DNA from: Siculibacillus lacustris
GTDB taxonomy: Bacteria > Pseudomonadota > Alphaproteobacteria > Rhizobiales > Ancalomicrobiaceae
Assembly (NCBI RefSeq): GCF_004328075.1
Contig: NZ_SJFN01000002.1
Span: 89,689 to 153,688, forward strand
DNA: 64,000 nucleotides
Direction: 5' to 3'
Below, piece by piece: positions 31,003 to 39,717 of this stretch. The position numbers and the translations under genes were made by a program. The notes below the pieces were generated by a model. The model saw nothing but the letters and a program-made list of their open reading frames with translations, did no database searches and was not told where the DNA came from. The stretch's first letter is position 1, and the number at the start of each line of letters is the position of its first letter.

Positions 31003-32016
31003 TTACTTGTTGGAGACGCCGGCCTCGGCGAAGGTCGCCATGCCGGCGTGGGTGGCGCAGGCGGCTTTGACCAGGGCGGCGGCGAGCGCCGCGCCGGTGC
31101 CTTCGCCGAGCCGCATGCCGAGATCGAGCAGCGGCCGCTTGCCGAGCTTCTCCAGCACCCGGACATGGGCCGGCTCGGCCGAGACATGGGCGAACAGGCA
31201 GTGGTCGATGGCCTGGGGGTTCATGGCATGGACCAGGGCGGCGGCAGCGGTGGTGACGAAGCCGTCGACCATCACCGGCACCTTCTGGTGGCGCGCGCCG
31301 ATGATCGCGCCGACCATCGCGGCGATCTCGCGACCGCCGAGGCGGCGCAGGATCTCGAAGGGATCCTGTTCCCCGCCGATCCGCGCGACCGCGCGATCGA
31401 CCACGGCGATCTTGTTGGCGAGCGCCGGACCGACCACGCCGGTGCCGGGGCCGACCCAGTCTTCGGCCTTGCCGCCCCACAGGGCGAAGAAGATCGCCGA
31501 GGCGACCGCGGTGTTGCCGATGCCCATTTCGCCGAGGCACAGCAGGTCGACGCCGCCGGCCAGCGATTCCATGCCGAAGGCCATGGTGGCGGCGCAGCCG
31601 GCCTCGTCGAAGGCGTCGGCGACCGAAATGTCGGGGGTCGGCAGGTCGAGGGCGAGCTCGAACACCTTGAGGCCGAGGTCGCCGGCGATGCAGATCTGGT
31701 TCACCGCGGCGCCGCCGGCGGCGTAGTTGGCGACCATCTGCTTGGTCACTTCGGCCGGGAAGGCCGAGACGCCCTGGGCGGTGATGCCGTGATTGGCGGC
31801 GAAGACGGCGACCAGCGGCCGCTCGACCTTGGGCGGGATCTGACCGGTGTGGGCGGCGAGGAGCTCGACGATCTCCTCGAGTCGTCCGAGCGAGCCGGGA
31901 ATCTTGGTCAGCTGTGCGTCGCGGGCACGGAAGGCGGCGAGCGCCGCCTCGTCGGGGGCGGGCAGGAGATTGACGAGATCGCGGAAGTCGTCGAAGGGAA
32001 GGGACGCGGCGGCCAT
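31003..32016 (-). CDS. cobT: Nicotinate-nucleotide--dimethylbenzimidazole phosphoribosyltransferase CobT
   Basis: This enzyme makes alpha-ribazole-5'-phosphate from dimethylbenzimidazole and nicotinate mononucleotide, the lower ligand branch of cobalamin synthesis. The 337-residue product has the expected length and motifs: KIPGSLGRLEEIVELLA near the N-terminus, VAVFAANHGITAQGVSAFP, the GEMGIGNTA segment, VDGFVTTAAAALVHAMNP, and the C-terminal LDLGMRLGEGTGAALA that carries the catalytic glutamate. The gene is divergent from cobS, which consumes its product. No cobalamin riboswitch could be recognised in the 157-base divergent gap. Confidence 0.95.
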   Translation of the reverse strand: MAAASLPFDDFRDLVNLLPAPDEAALAAFRARDAQLTKIPGSLGRLEEIVELLAAHTGQIPPKVERPLVAVFAANHGITAQGVSAFPAEVTKQMVANYAAGGAAVNQICIAGDLGLKVFELALDLPTPDISVADAFDEAGCAATMAFGMESLAGGVDLLCLGEMGIGNTAVASAIFFALWGGKAEDWVGPGTGVVGPALANKIAVVDRAVARIGGEQDPFEILRRLGGREIAAMVGAIIGARHQKVPVMVDGFVTTAAAALVHAMNPQAIDHCLFAHVSAEPAHVRVLEKLGKRPLLDLGMRLGEGTGAALAAALVKAACATHAGMATFAEAGVSNK

Positions 32017-32173
32017 GATCGTCCTCGGAACGGGGGGGTCGGGTCCTCGGCCTTATACCCGGTGGCGGACGTCGGCAAGGTCGGGCGGTCCCCGACCGGG
32101 CGCCCCACCCCCCGGCCCCGGCGCGACGGCGCCGGCGCCGCCTCTGTCCCAGCCGTAAAGTGGAAGGCGCGAG

Positions 32174-32974
32174 ATGCCGCAGCTCCCCGAGTTCCTCGAC
32201 CACGCGCTCGCCGATTTCGCCGGAATGGTGCGTTTTTATTCACGCGTCGCCGTGCCGCAGCTGTCGCCGAGCGACGATCCCGGCCGGCTGCCGGCCTTCG
32301 CCCGGGCGGTACGGATGCTGCCGCTGTCGGGCGCGGTGATTCTCGTGCCCGGTGCGGTGGTGCTGGCGCTGCTCGGCGCCTCGGACCTGTCCTCGCTCAC
32401 CGTCGCGGCGCTCTGCGTGGCGGTGACCACGGCGGTGACCGGCGCCTTCCACGAGGACGGCTTCGCCGACGTGGCCGACGGCTTCGGCGGCGGCGCGACC
32501 CGCGAACGGCGGCTCGAGATCATGAAGGACAGCCGCATCGGCGCCTTCGGCGGCGCGGCGCTGGTGGTGCAGTTCGTGCTGCGTACGGCGCTGGTCGCCG
32601 ACCTCCTCGACCGGGTCGACGGTCCGGCGGCGGCCGTGGTGACGCTCGGGCTGGCGGGCCTGGTGCGGGTGCTGCCGCTCGGCCTGATGGTGGCGACGCC
32701 GGCGGCGCGGCCGGACGGGCTGGCGCGGGCCGTCGGGGCGCCGACCGCGTCGACGCTGGCGGTCGCCGGGCTCGGTGCCGCGGCGCTGTTCCTCGCCGCC
32801 ACCCTACCGTTCCTGCCGCTCGCCAACGTCGTCGCCGCGCCGATCGCCGCGGCGGGTGGTCTGGTCGGGCTCGCGGCGCTCGCCAAATGCGCGATCGGCG
32901 GCCACACCGGCGACGTCATCGGCGCCGGAACGCTGATCGCCGAGATCGCCGCGCTGGTCGCGCTGCTGGCCTGA
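32174..32974 (+). CDS. cobS: Adenosylcobinamide-GDP ribazoletransferase CobS
   Basis: This membrane enzyme joins adenosylcobinamide-GDP to alpha-ribazole (phosphate), the last assembly step of cobalamin. The 266-residue protein has several hydrophobic helices and the characteristic acidic motif FHEDGFADVADGFGGGATRERRLEIMKDSRIGAFG (about 91-125), whose Asp residues bind Mg. The N-terminus includes FYSRVAVP, typical of CobS/CobV. It is called cobV in Pseudomonas-style naming. The ATG follows GAAGGCGCGAG at normal distance. It is divergent from cobT, forming a minimal nucleotide-loop pair. Confidence 0.93.
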   Translation: MPQLPEFLDHALADFAGMVRFYSRVAVPQLSPSDDPGRLPAFARAVRMLPLSGAVILVPGAVVLALLGASDLSSLTVAALCVAVTTAVTGAFHEDGFADVADGFGGGATRERRLEIMKDSRIGAFGGAALVVQFVLRTALVADLLDRVDGPAAAVVTLGLAGLVRVLPLGLMVATPAARPDGLARAVGAPTASTLAVAGLGAAALFLAATLPFLPLANVVAAPIAAAGGLVGLAALAKCAIGGHTGDVIGAGTLIAEIAALVALLA

Positions 32975-33013
32975 GCGCCGTCGACGCTTCGGATTCGGCG
33001 CGTCGTGGTCACC

Positions 33014-34579
33014 TCAATCGTCGACGTCGATGTTGTCGTCGAGATGGGCGCCGTCACGGCCGAGCGAAAGGGCGATCTTTTCCCAGACCTCGCGCAGGCG
33101 GTGGACATGGAGGTCGTCGACCATGGTGCGGACGAAATGCTGCAACGTGGCATCGTCGGCCTCGACCGGCAGGAAGCGCGGGTTCTTCAACGGATTCGCC
33201 GGATCGAACTCGGGATTGCGGACGAGGATGGTCGAGGGTCGGCGCACCATGTCGAGCACCCAGGTGGCGTAGTCGGTCGCCGTCTTGCCGGGGGCGATGC
33301 AATCGGGCCCGCAGGACAGCGTACCGAGCGGGACGATGCCTCGCTCGCCCCAGCCGGCCGCCTTCAGCACCGCGCCGAAGGTCTCGGTACGGTTGAACAG
33401 GATCGAGGCGACCATCAGCCGGGCCTCGTGGGTCGACTTGGCGCTCTGCACCACGCGTTCGAGATCGAAGATGGTGCGGATGTTGTACTGCTGTAGGAGC
33501 AGGAAGCGTTCGAGCCCGACGATGGTGCAGAGCTGAGCCTGGGCCACCCAATCGACGGCCTGATAGATGCCGTAGGGCGATTCGATGTGCAGCAGGATCG
33601 GGTTGCAGGCGGCGAGGTTCTGGACCTCGTAGAGACCGATCCATTCCAGACGATAGCGCGTCGAATAGTCGATGCCGTCGATGACGTCGAGGGAGATCGA
33701 GCGGGTGATGTCGGTGAAGCGGTTGTCGGTCTTCTTGATCAGACTGAAGAGGAAACCGATCTTGTCTTCGGCGGCGAGTTGGCGCCCCATCGTGTAGAGG
33801 AACTGGATGCCGGCGTCGGGCACCGAGCCGATCACGAAGGCGCCGAGCAGCATCAGCCCCGATCCGAGAGCGGCGACATGTCCGACGATCGACTCCGCGG
33901 AGGGCTTGGTGCCGACGATCGCCGAGCCCAACTGGTCGCTCAGTGCGCCGAAGATCAGCACCACCACGGCGGTCTCGAGGAAATGGCCGAAGACGCGCAA
34001 TACCGTGCCGGCGGTCAGATCGAAGATAGTGACCGACCGCATCAGCAGGCGGATCGTGAAGAAATAGGCGCCGAGCAGGCCGGCCACCAGAAGCCGCGGA
34101 CCGGCTTCGCCGGCGACGAAGGTCACGGCCTGATCGACGATCGGCGGCTCCAGGCGGAACACGAGATGGACCACCGCGCCGACCACCAGGGCGTAGGGCA
34201 GGAAGGCGAAGAGCAGCACCCAATTGGCAACGATGCGATGGATCCAGGCGATATCGACCAGCGCATAGAGTTCCTTCGACGACGTGCCGCCACGGCGCAG
34301 GTCGTCGATCTCTCCGGGCTTGATCAGTCCGAACAGATCGACGGTGTATTTGGTCACCGCGAATTCGAAGGACGGCGAGTTCTGATCCCGCTTCTCGAGC
34401 TTCTCGGCCGCCGGTTCGATGAAGTTGCGGCGGAACTCCTCGATCAGGCGGATGCGGCGGATGCGTACCTCGTGATTGCAGACGATGAAGGCGATCGGCA
34501 CCAGCACCGCGAGCACCAACGTCACCAGGCCGGCGAGGCCCGACCACGGAACGTGTAGGAACGACGTCAGATCGGTCAT
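33014..34579 (-). CDS. Unrecognised membrane protein with a C-terminal soluble domain
   Basis: I do not recognise this 521-residue protein. Residues 15-35 form a first membrane helix. After a charged, coiled-coil-like stretch (RIRRIRLIEEFRRNFIEP) four or five further hydrophobic helices lie between about 118 and 270. The C-terminal 250 residues are soluble. They contain GIDYSTRYRLEWIGLYEVQN, then NPILLHIESPYGIYQAVDWVAQAQL and YNIRTIFDLERVVQ, whose short helix-turn-helix units resemble helix-hairpin-helix-like repeats seen in some uncharacterised proteins. The far C-terminus is acidic (DGAHLDDNIDVDD). The start follows GGGGGGCAG. It converges with cobS and is transcribed alone. The upstream 150 bases are A/T-richer than average. 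Confidence 0.75.
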   Translation of the reverse strand: MTDLTSFLHVPWSGLAGLVTLVLAVLVPIAFIVCNHEVRIRRIRLIEEFRRNFIEPAAEKLEKRDQNSPSFEFAVTKYTVDLFGLIKPGEIDDLRRGGTSSKELYALVDIAWIHRIVANWVLLFAFLPYALVVGAVVHLVFRLEPPIVDQAVTFVAGEAGPRLLVAGLLGAYFFTIRLLMRSVTIFDLTAGTVLRVFGHFLETAVVVLIFGALSDQLGSAIVGTKPSAESIVGHVAALGSGLMLLGAFVIGSVPDAGIQFLYTMGRQLAAEDKIGFLFSLIKKTDNRFTDITRSISLDVIDGIDYSTRYRLEWIGLYEVQNLAACNPILLHIESPYGIYQAVDWVAQAQLCTIVGLERFLLLQQYNIRTIFDLERVVQSAKSTHEARLMVASILFNRTETFGAVLKAAGWGERGIVPLGTLSCGPDCIAPGKTATDYATWVLDMVRRPSTILVRNPEFDPANPLKNPRFLPVEADDATLQHFVRTMVDDLHVHRLREVWEKIALSLGRDGAHLDDNIDVDD

Positions 34580-34730
34580 GGCTGCCCCCCGGTGGCCCGA
34601 CGATTGAGATGCACAATCCTAACGTTCAATTCACATCTATTGCAATTCGTTCTTTGGAGCAGCGTGCTTGCGTCGGGCGGCGCGAACGGGTCAAATCCGC
34701 TGCCGTCCGAGCCGACCCGTCGAGGAACCG

Positions 34731-34952
34731 ATGTCCGAGGAAGCCGCGCCGATCCCGTCGCCCTGCCGCCGCGAGTGCCAGTTGCACCCGATCGAGAAGC
34801 AGTGCCTCGGCTGCTTTCGGACGATCGACGAGATCTCGCGGTGGATCCGCCTGTCGGAGGCCGAGCGCACGCGCATCACCGCCGATCTGCCGGCCCGGCG
34901 CGCGGCGCGGGCGGCGCGCGAGGAGATGCTCAAGACCCGACGGATGCGCTGA
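34731..34952 (+). CDS. DUF1289 domain-containing small protein
   Basis: This 73-residue protein carries the DUF1289 pattern: SPCRRECQLHPIEKQCLGCFRTIDEISRWIRLSEAER, that is Cys-x3-Cys, then Cys-x2-Cys followed by the RT-x-EI-x-W helix. The four cysteines probably bind a metal or cluster. Relatives are common beside housekeeping genes in alphaproteobacteria and have no proven role. The ATG at 34731 (MSEEAAPIPSPC) is preceded by CGAGGAA. It converges on dusA with only four bases between the stops. Confidence 0.85.
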   Translation: MSEEAAPIPSPCRRECQLHPIEKQCLGCFRTIDEISRWIRLSEAERTRITADLPARRAARAAREEMLKTRRMR

Positions 34953-34956
34953 GCGC

Positions 34957-36003
34957 TCAGGCGGCGGCGTCGGACGCGAGGGCGCCCGACGCGCTGTCTT
35001 CGACCTCGCGAGCCGGGCGACGCACCGCGGCGGTGGCGGCGCGCAGCACTTCGAGGCCGGCACCGGGGACGATCGCCCCTTCGGTGAGGATGCGCCGGAA
35101 GGCCCGCGCCCCGGGGCGGCCGGCGAACAGGCCGAGGATGTGGCGAGTGACGTGGGACAGGCGCCCGCCGTCGGCGATGAGCGCCGCGCAATAGGGCTCG
35201 AGGCGCTCCATCACCGCGAAGGAATCGACGTCGGCGACCGCCTCGCCATAGATCCGACGGTCGACCCCGGCGAGGATCTCCGGCGTCTCGTAGGCGGCGC
35301 GGCCGAGCATGACGCCGTCGAGACGCACGCTGCCGCGGGGCGCGAGCAGCGCTTCGGCGCCGTCGAGGTCGCGGATGCCGCCGTTGATGGTGATCGGCAG
35401 ATCCGGCCAGCGGCGCTTGATCTCGAACACCAGGTCGTAGTCGAGCGGCGGCACGCTGCGGTTCTCCTTGGGGCTGAGGCCGGAGAGCCAGGCCTTGCGG
35501 GCGTGGATGGTCACGGTGGCGACGCCGGCGGCGACGACGGCCTCGACGAGGCGCGGCAGTTGCTCCCGCGGATCGGCGTCGTCGATGCCGATCCGGCACT
35601 TGACCGAGATCGGCAGGGCCACCGCGGCGCGCATCGCCGCGACGCAAGCGGCGACCAGATCCGGCTCGGCCATCAGGCAGGCGCCGAAGCGGCCGGACTG
35701 GACGCGATCGGAGGGGCAGCCGCAGTTGAGATCGATGCCGTCGTAACCGTAGTCGGCGGCGATCGCCGCGGCCCGCGCCAGTTCCGCCGGGTCGGAGCCG
35801 CCGAGTTGCAGGACGACCGGGTGTTCCTCGGGCGCGAAGCCGAGCAGCCGGTCGCGATCGCCGTGAATCACCGCCGGGGCGGTCACCATCTCGGTATAGA
35901 GCGTCGCGCGCCGGGTCAGCAGACGGTGGAACACCCGGCAATGCCGGTCGGTCCAATCCATCATCGGGGCGACCGAGAAACGGGCGGCAGGGGTCGGGGT
36001 CAT
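34957..36003 (-). CDS. dusA: tRNA-dihydrouridine(20/20a) synthase DusA
   Basis: This FMN enzyme reduces uridine 20/20a in the tRNA D-loop. The 348-residue protein opens with RFSVAPMMDWTDRHCRVFHRLLT, the flavin-binding start typical of DusA. It has LQLGGSDP, then the catalytic-cysteine motif NCGCPSDRVQSGRFGACLM, VKCRIGIDD, HARKAWLSGLSPKENR and the FMN phosphate site INGGI. The start MTPTPAARF at 36003 fits the family; the ribosome site is weak and a longer frame to 36114 exists without similarity. The C-terminus is a short Ala/Ser-rich tail. Confidence 0.95.
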   Translation of the reverse strand: MTPTPAARFSVAPMMDWTDRHCRVFHRLLTRRATLYTEMVTAPAVIHGDRDRLLGFAPEEHPVVLQLGGSDPAELARAAAIAADYGYDGIDLNCGCPSDRVQSGRFGACLMAEPDLVAACVAAMRAAVALPISVKCRIGIDDADPREQLPRLVEAVVAAGVATVTIHARKAWLSGLSPKENRSVPPLDYDLVFEIKRRWPDLPITINGGIRDLDGAEALLAPRGSVRLDGVMLGRAAYETPEILAGVDRRIYGEAVADVDSFAVMERLEPYCAALIADGGRLSHVTRHILGLFAGRPGARAFRRILTEGAIVPGAGLEVLRAATAAVRRPAREVEDSASGALASDAAA

Positions 36004-36366
36004 CTTCGGTTCGGTTCCGGCTGCGTCGATTCCATCGCCGTCGCGCGGGCCCGAAGGCCGCGCCGCGCCGGCTATATCGCGCAGATCGCGCGCCGACGCG
36101 ACCGCAATCTCCACCGCCGCCCGCGTCGACCGCGACCCGAACGCGGGACCGCCCGCGGCCGTGCCGCCGGGTGAGCGACGGAGCTATGAAGTATTACTAC
36201 GAGGGTCGACGCAAGATCCGTCGTTCCCTCGAAGTTCTCACCTCGCCCCACCAGCCCATTCGACGCCGTCGATCATGTCGACGGTGTGTCTCGCGATGGC
36301 AAATGATCACGAAATGAACACATGCCACTCATTGAGACGGTGGGAATAAACACCACCTGATACCAC
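36004..36366. other. Intergenic region with A/T-richer stretch
   Basis: The right half (about 36180-36366) is clearly less GC-rich than its surroundings. A 43-codon frame from an ATG at 36186, after GGAG, to TGA at 36315-36317 would encode a very basic peptide (MKYYYEGRRKIRRSLEVL at its start). I could not support it as a gene. The region should hold the dusA promoter and that of the small gene at 36367. Confidence 0.35.
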
Positions 36367-36573
36367 ATGACATCATGGAAAGTCTGCTACCGCAGCAAAG
36401 ACCTCGAATGTGTCGACAAATACGCCACGCTCGAGCTCGCCGTCGAAGCCACCTATTCCCTGCTCGATCTCGGTTACGAGGTCGTGAGCATCGGTACGTG
36501 GCCCTTCACCAGCATGATTCCGGCCGAGGAGATTCTCCGGAATTACGGCCCCCTGCGCCGCCGGGGCGCCTGA
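36367..36573 (+). CDS. Small conserved-looking hypothetical protein
   Basis: This 68-residue protein is not recognised. Codon use is strongly GC at third positions, unlike the A/T-richer DNA just upstream, which supports real coding. The sequence alternates a possible beta strand (SWKVCYRSKDLECVDKYA), a helix (TLELAVEATYSLLDLGY) and another strand (EVVSIGTWPFT), then a short helix with the end RNYGPLRRRG. This would make a compact alpha/beta domain. No strong ribosome site precedes the ATG. It stands alone, convergent with the protein at 36632. Confidence 0.55.
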   Translation: MTSWKVCYRSKDLECVDKYATLELAVEATYSLLDLGYEVVSIGTWPFTSMIPAEEILRNYGPLRRRGA

Positions 36574-36631
36574 GCCGGGGTCCCCCGCCGCTCAGAGCTC
36601 GGCCTCGGCGATCGACGCCCATCGGCGGCCC

Positions 36632-37660
36632 TCACGAGGCGCCGAAGGGGTTGGTGCCGATGCTCTTCAGATAGGAGTCGACGCTCGCCGCGTCGACCGC
36701 CTTGATCGAACCGAAGGACGCGAACACCGCCAGTTCGGCCCCCGCGCCGCCGACCGGGATGTCGATGGTGGTGTAGGTGGTGCCGCCGGTGTCGAGCAGG
36801 CCGAGGCCGGCGATGCTCTTGGCGAGATTGACCCCGGCCTCGGAATTGACGAAGCGCGAGGCGGCGGAGACCAGCGCCTGGGTCGAACGCACCGTGCCGC
36901 GGATCTCGCGCAACAGGGCGGAGCCGGCGCGCACCGCCGCGACGCCGGTCTTCATCGCCTTGGGATTGGCGCTCTTCAGGAAGGTGCCCCAGCGGGCGCC
37001 GAGCGCCAGGCTGAAGTCGATCATGTTGCTGGTGTCGGTGCCGACGAAGGCGGCGGGCGCGGAAAAGCCATAGGCGAGGCCGAGGGCGAAGCCGACCGAG
37101 CCGCCCCAGCCGAGACCGGCGCGGGTGGCGGTCATCAGGAACGGAAACACCTGACCGGTGGCGGCGTTGCCGAGCGCCCCGACCGCGCCCTCCTTGCCGG
37201 CCACCGCGGCGACGCCGCCGAACTTGAACACCGGGCCGATCCACAACTCGGCCTCGTCGACCTTGGCGATCAGGCCCTCGACGCGGCACGGCCGATAGCC
37301 GCGACCGGTCGGCGCCAGCAGCCAGCCGTCGACGACGGCGCCGGGCTCCGGCAGGGCGCGGACCACCAGCACGGCGCGCGGGTGCATGTCGGAGTCGAGG
37401 GTGACGAAGGGCTGGGCGACGAAATCGGCCGGAATGCCGGACTCGACGAATTCGTCCCAGGCCATGGCCATGGCGCCGACCCCGTAGGATCCGGCCGACA
37501 GGCGAGGATCGCGGACCCCGTCGCGCCGGCGGACCCGGCCGCCGACCTCGTGCAGCACCTGCGGCACCCGCGGCATGGTCGAATTCCATCGCTCCAGGTC
37601 GCCGTAGACGACGAAGCCGACCGAGCGATAGGGCACCATTTCGATCAGGTAGTTGGCCAT
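36632..37660 (-). CDS. Unrecognised Gly/Ala-rich protein
   Basis: This 342-residue protein is not recognised. The N-terminal third is mixed alpha/beta with YLIEMVPYRSVGFVVYGDLERWNSTMP. A middle section (about residues 140-225) is Gly/Ala-rich with hydrophobic patches (GGVAAVAGKEGAVGALGNAA, GFALGLAYGFSAPAAFVG) but no clear membrane helix and no signal peptide. The C-terminal third has amphipathic helices and TTYTTIDIPVGG. The ATG follows a strong GGGGAGGGGAC. A shorter frame on the same strand from 37589 is a shadow. It lies downstream of the terminator of the aldo/keto reductase gene, so it is a separate unit. Confidence 0.65.
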   Translation of the reverse strand: MANYLIEMVPYRSVGFVVYGDLERWNSTMPRVPQVLHEVGGRVRRRDGVRDPRLSAGSYGVGAMAMAWDEFVESGIPADFVAQPFVTLDSDMHPRAVLVVRALPEPGAVVDGWLLAPTGRGYRPCRVEGLIAKVDEAELWIGPVFKFGGVAAVAGKEGAVGALGNAATGQVFPFLMTATRAGLGWGGSVGFALGLAYGFSAPAAFVGTDTSNMIDFSLALGARWGTFLKSANPKAMKTGVAAVRAGSALLREIRGTVRSTQALVSAASRFVNSEAGVNLAKSIAGLGLLDTGGTTYTTIDIPVGGAGAELAVFASFGSIKAVDAASVDSYLKSIGTNPFGAS

Positions 37661-37798
37661 GCCGTCCCCTCCCCGTGGCGATCTTCGGCCGGCCCTCCCG
37701 GTCCGTGCCTCTCGTCGCGGCCCGGCAAGCCCGGATCGCAGGAGGCGTCGCACGCCCGTGTCAGTAAAATCCCGGATGGGTCGCCGGACAAGGGCAAA

Positions 37799-37828
37799 AG
37801 GCCCGCGAAACGGCGGTTTCGCGGGCCT
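37799..37828 (-). terminator. Intrinsic terminator of the aldo/keto reductase gene
   Basis: A perfect 13-bp stem (AGGCCCGCGAAAC / GTTTCGCGGGCCT) with a four-base loop is followed on the minus strand by TTTTGCCC, 58 bases after the reductase stop. Confidence 0.85.
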
Positions 37829-37885
37829 CGCAGCAATCGGAGATGAAATCGGTGGCGGCGGCGGATTCGGATCCCGCCGCTCGCC

Positions 37886-38872
37886 TCACCAACGCTGGTG
37901 GACGTGGGGGGCGATCAGGCGATCGTAGATCTCGCGGGTCGCGGCCATCACCGCCGGGGTGAGCGGCGCGAGTTCGGCGGCGGCGGCGTTGGCGCGGGCC
38001 TGGGCGGCGTTGCGGGCACCGGGGATCACCACGGTGACCGCGTCGGACATCAGGATCCAGCGCAGCGCGAAGGCGGCCATCGACGCCTCCAGCGGCACCA
38101 GGGCGCGGACTTCCTCGACCGCGGTCAGGCCGACCTCGAAGGGCACGCCGGCGAAGGTCTCGCCGACGTCGAAGGCCTCGCCGTGGCGGTTGAAGGCGCG
38201 GTGGTCGTCGGCGGCGAAGGCGGTGTCGCGGCCGATCTTGCCGGACAACAGCCCGCTGGCCAGCGGCACGCGGGCGATGATCGCGACGTTGCGGCGCTTG
38301 GCCTCGGCGAAGAACAGGCCGGCGGGGCGCTGACGGAACAGGTTGTAGATGATCTGGACCGAGCGGACGCCGGGGTATTCGATCGCCTTCAGGGCCTCTT
38401 CGACCTTCTCGACGCTGACGCCGTAGTGGGCGATCTTGCCGCGGGCGACCAGTTCGTCGAGACCGGCGAAGACCTCGGGGCGATAGAACACCTCGGTCGG
38501 CGGGCAGTGCAGTTGCACCAGATCGAGGGTGTCGACCTTCAGATTGGCGCGGCTGCGGTCGACGAAGGCCTCGAGATTGGCCTTGGTGTAGCCGTCGGCG
38601 ACATGCGGGTCGAGGCGGCGGCCGGCCTTGGTGGCGACCATCGGGCGCGGCCCGCGGCGGTTGCCGAGTACATCGGCGATGATCTTCTCGGAGCGGCCGT
38701 CGCCGTAGACGTCGGCGGTGTCGACGAAGGTCACACCGGCGTCGAGCGCGGCGGTGAGCGCGGCGCGGCCCTCGGCCTCGCCGACCTCGCCCCACGAGCC
38801 GCCGATCTGCCAGGCCCCGAAGCCGATTTCGCTCACGGTGAAGCCCGTCTCACCGAACGGATGGGTGCGCAT
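37886..38872 (-). CDS. Aldo/keto reductase
   Basis: This NADPH-dependent oxidoreductase has the (beta/alpha)8 fold. The 328-residue protein shows the family pattern: GFGAWQIGGSWG, the catalytic DTADVYGDGRSEKIIADVL (Asp and Tyr), the catalytic lysine in VATKAGRR, the histidine in VQLHCPP, and the cofactor-binding end with VIPGARN. It resembles the AKR11/14-like general stress group. The specific substrate is unknown. The ATG at 38872 has GGGAGAG upstream. It is divergent from the HAD phosphatase gene. Confidence 0.92.
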   Translation of the reverse strand: MRTHPFGETGFTVSEIGFGAWQIGGSWGEVGEAEGRAALTAALDAGVTFVDTADVYGDGRSEKIIADVLGNRRGPRPMVATKAGRRLDPHVADGYTKANLEAFVDRSRANLKVDTLDLVQLHCPPTEVFYRPEVFAGLDELVARGKIAHYGVSVEKVEEALKAIEYPGVRSVQIIYNLFRQRPAGLFFAEAKRRNVAIIARVPLASGLLSGKIGRDTAFAADDHRAFNRHGEAFDVGETFAGVPFEVGLTAVEEVRALVPLEASMAAFALRWILMSDAVTVVIPGARNAAQARANAAAAELAPLTPAVMAATREIYDRLIAPHVHQRW

Positions 38873-39003
38873 TTCGTCTCTCCCTGGGATGTCGATCGGC
38901 CGGCACTGTGCGCGCCGACGCGGCGCTGTCAACCGCCGACGTCCGCCTTGCCGCGCCGCCGCGATGCCCCTACTGTCGCAGCCGGAGCTTCGACGGGGGA
39001 CGC

Positions 39004-39708
39004 ATGACGATCCGCATTCTCGGCTTCGATGCCGATGACACCCTGTGGCACAACGAGACGATCTTCCATCTCTCGGAACAGCGTTTCATGGACCTGCTCG
39101 CCGGCCACGCCGCGACCGAGGACCTCGCCGCGCGGCTGGTCGCCACCGAGCGCCGCAACCTCAAGCTCTACGGCTACGGCATCAAGGGCTTCACCCTGTC
39201 GATGGTCGAGACGGCGTTGGCGGTGTCGGACGCCGACCTGCCGGTGGCGGTGATCGCCGAGATCCTGGCGATCGGCCGCGACATGCTGCAGCATCCGGTC
39301 GAGCCGCTGCCGGGGGTGGTCGAGACCCTGCGGGCGCTGCGCGGCGCCGGCCACCCGATGGTGCTGATCACCAAGGGCGATCTGCTCGACCAGGAACAGA
39401 AGGTGGCGCGCTCCGGCCTCGCCGAGCTGTTCGAGACCGTCGAGATCGTCTCGGAGAAGACCGCGGCGACCTATCGGCGGATCTTCGGACGCTGGGGGGC
39501 CGGCGAGGGCGAGGCGGTGATGATCGGCAATTCCGCCGCCTCCGACGTGCTGCCGGCGATCCAGGCCGGATTCTGGGGCCTGCACATTCCCTATGAGATC
39601 ACCTGGGTGCACGAGCGCGCCGAGATCCCCGACGATCTGCCGCGCCACCGCCGCCTCGCCTCGATCACCGAGGTGCCGGCGGCGCTGGCGGCGATCCTCG
39701 CCGGCTAG
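39004..39708 (+). CDS. HAD-superfamily hydrolase
   Basis: This 234-residue phosphatase-like protein has HAD motif I FDADDTLW (residues 8-15) with nucleophile Asp, motif II as LITKGD, motif III Lys in [11 protein letters not shown] and motif IV as [13 protein letters not shown] helical cap sits between motif I and II (about 18-90). The substrate is unknown; nucleotide or sugar phosphates are usual for this group. The ATG follows GGGGGACGC. The next gene starts nine bases after the stop, so the two are probably cotranscribed. Confidence 0.9.
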   Translation: MTIRILGFDADDTLWHNETIFHLSEQRFMDLLAGHAATEDLAARLVATERRNLKLYGYGIKGFTLSMVETALAVSDADLPVAVIAEILAIGRDMLQHPVEPLPGVVETLRALRGAGHPMVLITKGDLLDQEQKVARSGLAELFETVEIVSEKTAATYRRIFGRWGAGEGEAVMIGNSAASDVLPAIQAGFWGLHIPYEITWVHERAEIPDDLPRHRRLASITEVPAALAAILAG

Positions 39709-39717
39709 GCCCCGCCG

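Noticed and set aside
32017-32173. Possible cobalamin riboswitch between cobT and cobS
   Set aside because: The gap is only 157 bases and I found no B12-box-like sequence.
36186-36317. 43-codon frame after GGAG, very basic peptide
   Set aside because: It has no family resemblance, atypical codon use and extreme Arg content. Chance start plus weak ribosome site cannot be excluded.
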